From contig SDOX01000021.1 in the NCBI GenBank assembly GCA_004565275.1, positions 1,040,230 to 1,104,229 on the forward strand: DNA of 64,000 nucleotides, given 5' to 3'. How positions within the stretch are numbered: position 1 is the first letter of the stretch; every line of letters begins with the position of its first letter. Of the stretch, positions 58,172 through 64,000 are shown in pieces. Below the pieces are notes generated by a model that saw only the letters and a program-made list of their open reading frames with translations, ran no database searches and was not told where the DNA came from. A program made the translations under genes and the position numbers. Source of the stretch: Nannochloropsis salina CCMP1776 (Eukaryota; Sar; Eustigmatophyceae; Eustigmatales; Monodopsidaceae).

Positions 58172-58990
58172 TCATCGGTAGTAGAGCCTGGCCATGGTCC
58201 GCGACGCTTGGATCCGATAGGGCTCCCCGAGCATGCCTAGGACTAGGAACAGGAAGAAGAGGAGCACAGCCAGGATTGACGGGTAGAGGAACACCTCGGT
58301 CCGGTGCAGGAAAGGCAGGGCGCGGTAGCCCAGGTGTGTGACGTAGAAATACACAGCAAAGGCAGCCCCGAAGATGGCGTTGGAGACGATCAAAGCCATG
58401 AGGGAGGGGCGGAGGAGGAGGGGAAGGAGGAAAAAATGGAGGACGGAGGTGAGGAGGAAGAAAGGCAAAAACGCGTTGCAGTGGATGTCGAAAGCGTAGC
58501 GCCACTCCACTTCCTGTTCGACGCTGTGCGACCGGAGCTGTAAGAGGTACCGGTTTGCCACCGACCGGCACACTGTCGCCACGACCAAGCCTACCAAAAG
58601 CCAGTCGAAAAGAATGGCACGCAGAGCCAAAAAGAGGTAATGAACTGGACCTCCCCGCACGTGGAAGGCTAGGGCGTAGGCTGAAGAAGAAACGAGCAAG
58701 AAGGCGATCTGTATGACGGCCAAAGCCGGGTCATCCCTCGCCCAGTGATTTTTAGTATGTTTTCTGTAGGAAGCCATTTTGTACATTCGCTGCGGGTGAG
58801 AAGAGCAGAGCATCAGGATGTCTTCAAACGCCGCGTCGAAGTCCATCTGGTTGGGGTCAACAATCCTCCGCAAATACTCCAGCAAGCCGCTGCTTCCTCC
58901 TCCCCCGCCTCCGCTGCTACTGTGTCGACGGTAGTGTCCTGATCCTGTATAGTGCGGCGTACCGAGCCCACCGACCTGGTAAGACCGCAT
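58172..58990 (-). CDS. UNC50: UNC-50/Gmh1 family Golgi membrane protein
   Basis: 272-aa multi-span protein of the UNC-50 family, known from worm receptor trafficking and yeast Gmh1, located in inner nuclear/Golgi membranes. Diagnostic features: the cytosolic motif LLEYLRRIVDPNQMDFDAAFEDILMLC (within about 35-62), MYKMASYRKHTKNHWARDDPA, then about five helices, with VEWRYAFDIHCNAFLPFF and the C-terminal HRTEVFLYP. The N-terminus has a short Gly/Ser run. Single exon. Length matches the family. Confidence 0.93.
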   Translation of the reverse strand: MRSYQVGGLGTPHYTGSGHYRRHSSSGGGGGGSSGLLEYLRRIVDPNQMDFDAAFEDILMLCSSHPQRMYKMASYRKHTKNHWARDDPALAVIQIAFLLVSSSAYALAFHVRGGPVHYLFLALRAILFDWLLVGLVVATVCRSVANRYLLQLRSHSVEQEVEWRYAFDIHCNAFLPFFLLTSVLHFFLLPLLLRPSLMALIVSNAIFGAAFAVYFYVTHLGYRALPFLHRTEVFLYPSILAVLLFFLFLVLGMLGEPYRIQASRTMARLYYR

Positions 58991-60120
58991 GTGTGCCTAG
59001 CCTGCGTCCACGCAAGTTGTGCAATGCCGTCGAGTCTGTCAGTAGATCCAAGCTTGTATCAAATATACACGCGATGGTGGGGGAGCTGGGGAGGTCTCCG
59101 AGGGAGTCCGTGTCTGCTGTAGTGGAAGGAAAGAGAAGTTACAGAAAAGAAAACGGGAGGTTGCACGACACCAGGAGACCGTAAGATGGCGAGCACGCCA
59201 GCCTCAAAAAGTGCACAGGCAGTCTACGAGCACCCGTTGCAGCCAGTGAGCATGGTACCACGCAATTTGGGAGCAACCCTGCAGCATCTGAGGACTCACG
59301 GGAGCGACGAGTCTTGGCGATCGCCTAGTCTTCTTTTCTTCGCCGGAACTGCTTTCCTTCATGGGTGTGTGGGCGAGGCCTGAGATCAGGTTTTCCCTCT
59401 TTACCTGGGACGGCCGCCCCGAGGTCGATGTGCGCACCGTACTACCCCGGTGAAGGCGTCAGGAAGTCCACTTGGGCACACTTTACCCAGGCCTATAGTG
59501 TTAGATTTGGTACTAAGCGACGTGGGGAAAGATATAACCCCTAGGTGTTCTACATCAACCTCCGATTGTTGTGTCTCAGCTCTGCCGTTACACGGAGGCA
59601 TAATAAACAATATACGCGCCATTCTGTTTTTCATCCTGGCCCGAACAACGGGGTACTCTGATGATAAATTTATAACCACTGTGCTACCTCGTTGGTGATG
59701 CTTGGCTAAATTTCGTCTTACGATGGACACGCTTGGTCAGGTTGCTAAGTATTTCACACCCGTGTGTGTTGTCATTGTCTACTACGAAATGGGAGTGTGA
59801 TTATGTGGACGTGACGACATTCTCGTTTCTTTTTCCATTATCCCACAGCTCTATGAAAATATATCAATACTGCAATTGAATGAAAAAGGCAACGTAGTGG
59901 CGTCTTAGTTGCCCTAGTCCGTAAAATGGTCTGCTCCCGGTCTATGCAGGTGATTAGCATAGTGCTAGGAGCATCTTGTATTTGTTGGTATTCAATCATC
60001 ACGGGCAGCGGAACGTCAAGAAGTGAAAATTTCTTGTACAAAGCTGTAACGATGACAGCAAAAGATCGATGGGGTTCATCTTTTTTCCTTCCTACTTTTC
60101 AGGGATGAGGATAGTGTAAG
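58991..60120. other. Gene-poor region
   Basis: About 1.1 kb beyond the UNC-50 start, holding its promoter on the left. Only short frames without family features or codon character. Nothing supportable. Confidence 0.35.
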
Positions 60121-60127
60121 CTCTGAC

Positions 60128-60480
60128 GAAGTCTAGAATTCATTTACGAACGATTACACAACACAGCCTCCGATGTCACTGACTGCGGAAACGCTAGCGG
60201 CATCGGAAGCAACGGCATCGATGCTCGAACTGCTAGCAGGATAAATATGACAAATCTGGCTTGTGCAGCATTTGACGACCGGCCAAGCAGGTTCCCCTCT
60301 AACTTTTGGTATGTGAAGAATCCTAAGACAAGTAGCAGTACCCTCGCGGGCGTATTTCGTAGCATAGCCGCGCATCACGCTGTCATCATGCTCAATCCGG
60401 CTGAAACACATATGAGCGTCAAAAAAAGTGGAAAATACCAAGCGGGAGGTTATAAGTGCAATGCAAAGTCTCTACCATGA
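60128..60480 (+). pseudogene. Possible sulfotransferase-type fragment
   Basis: An open frame of about 118 codons without an ATG until 60247. It includes FWYVKNPKTSSSTLAGVFRS, which resembles the PAPS-binding 5' loop (KTxxxST) of Golgi sulfotransferases, followed by IAAHHAVIMLNP, which fits the helix after that loop. Nothing matching the rest of such an enzyme follows before the frame closes, and no good exon partner was found. Best read as a decayed piece or an isolated exon. The family call is tentative. Confidence 0.3.
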
Positions 60481-60684
60481 GCCACCCCGACTGGGCCTGT
60501 CCAATCATGTACGATTTAACTCAGGAAGTCGTGATACCCTAGAGTTGAACGGGCCTCTCTTGTTATTCACCTCAGTGAGGGAGCTATATATAGGTGTATA
60601 GGTGATGGTGACTCAAATTGGACGCGTAGATAAAGCAATCAGCGCGTTATAATTTATTTTCTTTCACGTTATTTTTCAAGACTG

Positions 60685-61406
60685 CTAGGAGCCACAGTTC
60701 ATGGGAACCGCCGGATACGTTCCCATCTTATGGGAAAGGTCCTTGTCAAGCCAATAGATGCGTCGCCGGGACGTGTAGCCATCTGCCACAAACGACAAGA
60801 CAAAAGCTGTACTATGCTCCCACTTCCAGTCGATTACAGCCCAGGTACACCCCTCCTCCGCTACCAAGGTGTGCCAAGCCAGGACGTCATGTGGCAACTG
60901 CCTACCTCGGCCCTCCCGGTCCTAGGGACATGCCTGTAGCGGCGCATCAACAACTTAGTGTGCAGTTCATGTTGGCCAGGTCCCCGCATGATGTCCTTGG
61001 TTTTATCTAGAGTCTTGAAAAAGGCCCAAATCTCCCCCAAATGAAGGTGGCCATGTAGACGATAATTCCCGCCATGGCTGTCGTTTTTCCCCGTAAGTGA
61101 AGGCGCAATGCAAAATGCTTTCTGTACCCGAGTTTCCCTTACACTTGCCAAACTTGAGCTCAGGGTAGCTCTCAAGAGCGTGTTCTTTGGAATTGCTGGC
61201 GGCATGATCTAACACACTTCGGTTTTACGCCACACTCTGACAGATTTATCGGGGTACATCGCGTTGGTGTGACGCTCTAACCAACCATAGGGATCACCTA
61301 AATGCGAAGTGATAGAGAAGCATGGTATATGAAACCTGCGCGCGTCCTCGTAGCCACATCGAAGTCGCTTTCGCCCGGAGTCTTTCATGCGAGTTGAACC
61401 CACCAC
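60685..61406 (-). pseudogene. Decayed protein-coding remnant, family unknown
   Basis: Three successive minus-strand segments have protein-like composition (for example DVLAWHTLVAEEGCTWAVID, then ADGYTSRRRIYWLDKDLSHK, and upstream FSITSHLGDPYGWLERHTNA) but lie in different frames and are separated by stops. This is the pattern of a host gene that has decayed. I do not recognise the family. A multi-exon gene is possible, but no convincing splice sites were found. Confidence 0.3.
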
Positions 61407-62235
61407 TGAGTCTTGCTCACTCTGTGAAGAAAAAGTTCTCCGTATCAGAAGCAGTTCAATTAATTAGACAAAGAGAAATTCTTAGTTTCGTGGTGCGCGG
61501 AAGCACTATCCAATTGGCCCGGAATCCCGCATGCCTCGTTCGGCGTGACTCACGGGGCCGTTACCTTTCAAAGTAACGGTTGCCCGAACCTCCCCGAACC
61601 GCCTTCCAACCTCCTCGTCCCTGTAGCAACCACTCAGCACCTACACTTTTATGTGCCTTGCCAATTTCAGTACTTCTAACGGTCCCAGTAGGTATCAATC
61701 AGTATCTACTAGTAGTATTCGTGCGCTTTGCCAATGTATGACGTAGTGCCGCTACCATTCCCTGTACGACACACTACGACCGACTTTGGACGGCTCTTCA
61801 AGGATTCCTTGCATAATACCCATCGAAAAGAGCCTGCTCTGAGTACGAGGGAGGGAGGAAGGGGACAGGTTAGAAGGACGACACTGACCAATCACGCGTA
61901 GTTTCGTACTCCTCCTGACAGCGAGTCGCAGGTGGGGGCGCCTGCGTGAGGGCGGGCCTGTGCCTCAGCTCTCTGAAGGCTAGCATGGCTTTAAAAGACG
62001 TCGATCAAGGGTAATCTAGAGGCATTCACCCTCCTATACATAGAGCAGATGGTTATGCTCGTCACGCTCGCTCGTTCGATCTTTCGCACTCTCTGCTTCT
62101 CTCCCTTTTTTTTTCCTCTCTCCTGTTTCTCTCTTCTATACTTTCCTCACAAACACATACACAAATACGTATACATACAGGAAAGCGGATGGAGAATAAA
62201 GAGGGAAGAAGAAAGGCTTTCCAAGCTATGCTCAG
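61407..62235. other. Gene-poor region
   Basis: About 830 bp with no supportable gene. Contains pyrimidine-rich sequence (62070-62140) followed by a CA/TA-rich stretch (62145-62180) ending in an acceptor-like site, which may belong to an unrecognised intron. Confidence 0.35.
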
Positions 62236-62442
62236 ATGCACTGGAATAGATTTGTTGAAATTTTCAGAGGTGTGAGATCAGACCGGATTAAAAATGAGGC
62301 CGAAGAAAGAGCGTGCATGCTTTTTGGGGAGGAGGCGGTGGAGGAGGACATATTCGAAAGTAGGTACCTAGACTCTGATGACATGGACTTGAGGTCCGAT
62401 GTTTCCGAGGACGAAATGGGTGCGATTTCACGCTTGTCATAG
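62236..62442 (+). CDS. Possible exon of an acidic protein
   Basis: Open frame of 68 codons (MHWNRFVEIFRGVRSDRIKN at its start, then acidic EDIFESRYLDSDDMDLRSD). The composition looks protein-like, unlike its surroundings, but no family, upstream exon or partner is identified. It ends just before a purine-rich tract. It may be the remnant or terminal exon of a nuclear acidic protein. Confidence 0.22.
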   Translation: MHWNRFVEIFRGVRSDRIKNEAEERACMLFGEEAVEEDIFESRYLDSDDMDLRSDVSEDEMGAISRLS

Positions 62443-62454
62443 GACGCGTGGGAA

Positions 62455-62940
62455 ATCACGCCAAAGCAAATGAAAAGGAAGAGGGAGGCGGACGCGAAGG
62501 ACGTAGACGCGGAGGAGGAGGACGAGGCTGAGGAGGAGGAGGATTAAAAATGAAGGAGGAGAAGGAGGAGATGGAGGAGGAAGACGAGGAGGAAACACAG
62601 GAGGACGAGGAGGAGGACGAAACGAAGGAAGGAAAGGGGGACGAAACGAACGAAGACGTGGAGGAGAAGAGAAAACGGAGGAAGAGTAGCGAAACGAAGA
62701 GAGAGCCACCGCGTGCAAAAAGAATCTTGGGAAGAGCATGAGGAAAAAAAATCAATGGAGAGGAGAAAAGAGCAAGGCTAGGTGAAGGGAGTAGGAGAGC
62801 GCCGACGTCATGATGATGGTAATAATAGTAGCATCAGAAGAAGAGAAGAAGGAGGACTAAGGGAGAAGGAGGAGACTGACATGGCTGTAAGGGACAGGGA
62901 GAGAAAAAAGATGAGAATGGGGAGGGGTGAGAGGTCAAGG
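62455..62940 (+). repeat. Purine-rich (GA) low-complexity tract
   Basis: The plus strand is almost entirely G and A over several hundred bases, with frequent GAGGA and GAAGA runs. It yields Glu/Lys/Arg-rich open frames on this strand, which are likely by-products of composition. Confidence 0.7.
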
Positions 62941-63333
62941 ACATGGAGGACATATTACATGTGTCTCTGGGTGTCTCTATACATGTATACCCCTGCAGGT
63001 AAGGGGGGGGGAGGAGGGCCCATCCTGTCACCCCCTATGTTTCATAACCCTGCCACTACACATGCAAGTACGTCGATTGCGGCAGCAACAACAAAATGAT
63101 AAAATTAGAGCAATAAAATACACACAGAGCGATAATCGACGAACAAAAAATAGAATTCGTGAACGATGAATCGATATATCGATCGTACAATGCGACGAAA
63201 CGATGGCTCCAGGACTCAACATTTGCTTGGCTATCACCGATAATGTGATCGACTTATGCGATATGCTTCACTATTCACGCTTAGATGTGATCGGTGCTTT
63301 TGATAGCCCCGAAGTATGATCTGTTGAAATTTT

Positions 63334-63500
63334 GTTGAGCTCCTTTTCCTTAGCCATGATTGCTTCATTTATGCTCTCAGCCCTTCGCGTTCTTGCGCTC
63401 ATTTTCCTCAACCATGACCGTCCGGTCATGATATCTGTCCTTGCGTTGTTGAGCTCATTTTCCAAGACTGTTACATTAATTTTGATAGCGCTGAAGTGGT
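63334..63500. repeat. Imperfect tandem repeat, period about 57 bp
   Basis: The element GAGCTC(C/A)TTTTCC recurs at about 63338, 63395 (as GCGCTCATTTTCC) and 63451, spaced 56-58 bp. Flanking words are also repeated at longer distance: TTTTGATAGC near 63298 and 63480, and GAAATTTTGTTG at 63326 and 63508, both about 182 bp apart. Noncoding upstream of the last gene. Confidence 0.6.
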
Positions 63501-63668
63501 AGTAACGGAAATTTTGTTGCGATTCATGTACAGTCAATTTGAGCAATCGACAACTTGTTGAACACCTCAACCCGAACGCTCTTTCAGCCGTTGGGACGGC
63601 CTCTGTACGTGCTCTCATTTTCCCTTTCGCACCTTTGCAAGGTATCAACAGGCATCGATCTACACACA

Positions 63669-64000
63669 ATGGACGATGAGGACATCCTCCTCGACAGCCG
63701 TGCTGTAGGGGGCAAGCGTGGAGCAGATTTGGGGGCTCCTCTTCTGCTGCCGAGCTCATCAGCAAGTGGAGGAGACCAAGGGGGTTTTGGTGCAGCGTAC
63801 GTCCCTGCAACGGTGCGGCGGCGACGGCTATGGTTCGACAACGTGTTTGGGGTGATCTTTGGTATATTTGCCTTCGTCATGACTCTCTTGGCCTTGACGA
63901 TAGGAGTCAAGGCGGTGATCAACAGGCGGACGCCCGCTGTGGTTGTATTGGATGAAGGGACCTCAAGCGTGGACGACCCCGCCCATCCCGGCACTCGGCA
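63669..64000 (+). CDS. Membrane protein, N-terminal part (cut by window edge)
   Basis: The frame opens at ATG 63669 and runs off the window with no stop (110 codons seen). Residues 1-50 are hydrophilic with an acidic start (MDDEDILLDS), then a basic RRRR block (50-53), then a hydrophobic helix (about 58-81, WFDNVFGVIFGIFAFVMTLL), then NRRTPAVVVLDEG. The positive block ahead of the helix suggests a cytosolic N-terminus. Choline-transporter-like proteins often start this way, but the visible part is too short to assign. Confidence 0.6.
   Translation, partial: MDDEDILLDSRAVGGKRGADLGAPLLLPSSSASGGDQGGFGAAYVPATVRRRRLWFDNVFGVIFGIFAFVMTLLALTIGVKAVINRRTPAVVVLDEGTSSVDDPAHPGTR

Noticed and set aside
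59401-59730. 109-codon minus-strand frame in the gene-poor region
   Set aside because: No recognisable motif and no supporting splice or codon signal.
62550-62741. Glu/Lys-rich open frame in the purine tract
   Set aside because: Any frame in an almost pure GA strand gives such a peptide; no independent support.

Overview
This is nuclear DNA of a eukaryote with a compact, gene-dense genome, most likely a photosynthetic stramenopile (heterokont alga) of the eustigmatophyte type (Nannochloropsis/Microchloropsis-like). Evidence: short GT-AG introns near the 5' ends of genes; several proteins with a signal peptide followed by a Phe-containing cleavage motif (SAF, AAF) typical of heterokont bipartite plastid targeting (phosphoglycolate phosphatase, a MATE carrier); a DGAT2 acyltransferase; and a plant-type sacsin ending in a RING finger. 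The lineage is an inference from these features, not a database match.

Layout. 1-17301 (-): a giant sacsin-like chaperone/RING gene with one small intron. 17302-18004: divergent promoter shared with PIG-C (+, 18005-19665). 19870-26175 (-): a nine-exon, kinesin-like protein with a degenerate motor and a polyQ tract, divergent from an HDDC2-type HD-domain phosphohydrolase (+, 26415-27393). 27367-27609 (-): possible small membrane protein. 27977-32136 (+): RAD54B-like Snf2 translocase behind a GC-box/CRE pair. 33027-35122 (+): plastid-type MATE transporter. 36243-40574 (-): MAPKKK-type kinase, divergent from spermidine synthase (+, 41936-43360). 44000-46147 (+): orphan nuclear-looking protein. 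46509-47696 (-): TrmH/SpoU RNA methyltransferase, divergent across 201 bp from a thioredoxin-glutathione-reductase-like flavoprotein (+, 47898-49940). 50165-50578 (-): small four-helix membrane protein. 51535-53894 (+): cytosolic HSP90. 54773-55828 (-): plastid phosphoglycolate phosphatase, divergent from DGAT2 (+, 56210-57718). 58172-58990 (-): UNC-50 homologue. 58991-63668: gene-poor stretch with decayed coding remnants, a purine-rich tract and a 57-bp repeat. 63669-end (+): start of a membrane protein cut by the window edge.

The genes do not form one pathway. Recurrent themes are protein quality control (sacsin, HSP90), membrane/lipid and secretory functions (PIG-C, DGAT2, UNC-50, MATE), DNA repair (RAD54B) and plastid metabolism (PGP, MATE). 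Exon structures were built by eye from splice consensus, reading-phase agreement and family alignment recalled from knowledge; all listed models close in frame. The strongest oddities are a TGR-like enzyme that has lost its catalytic cysteine pair, its His-Glu dyad and the FAD-site Asp, and a kinesin with an intact P-loop but ruined switch motifs.
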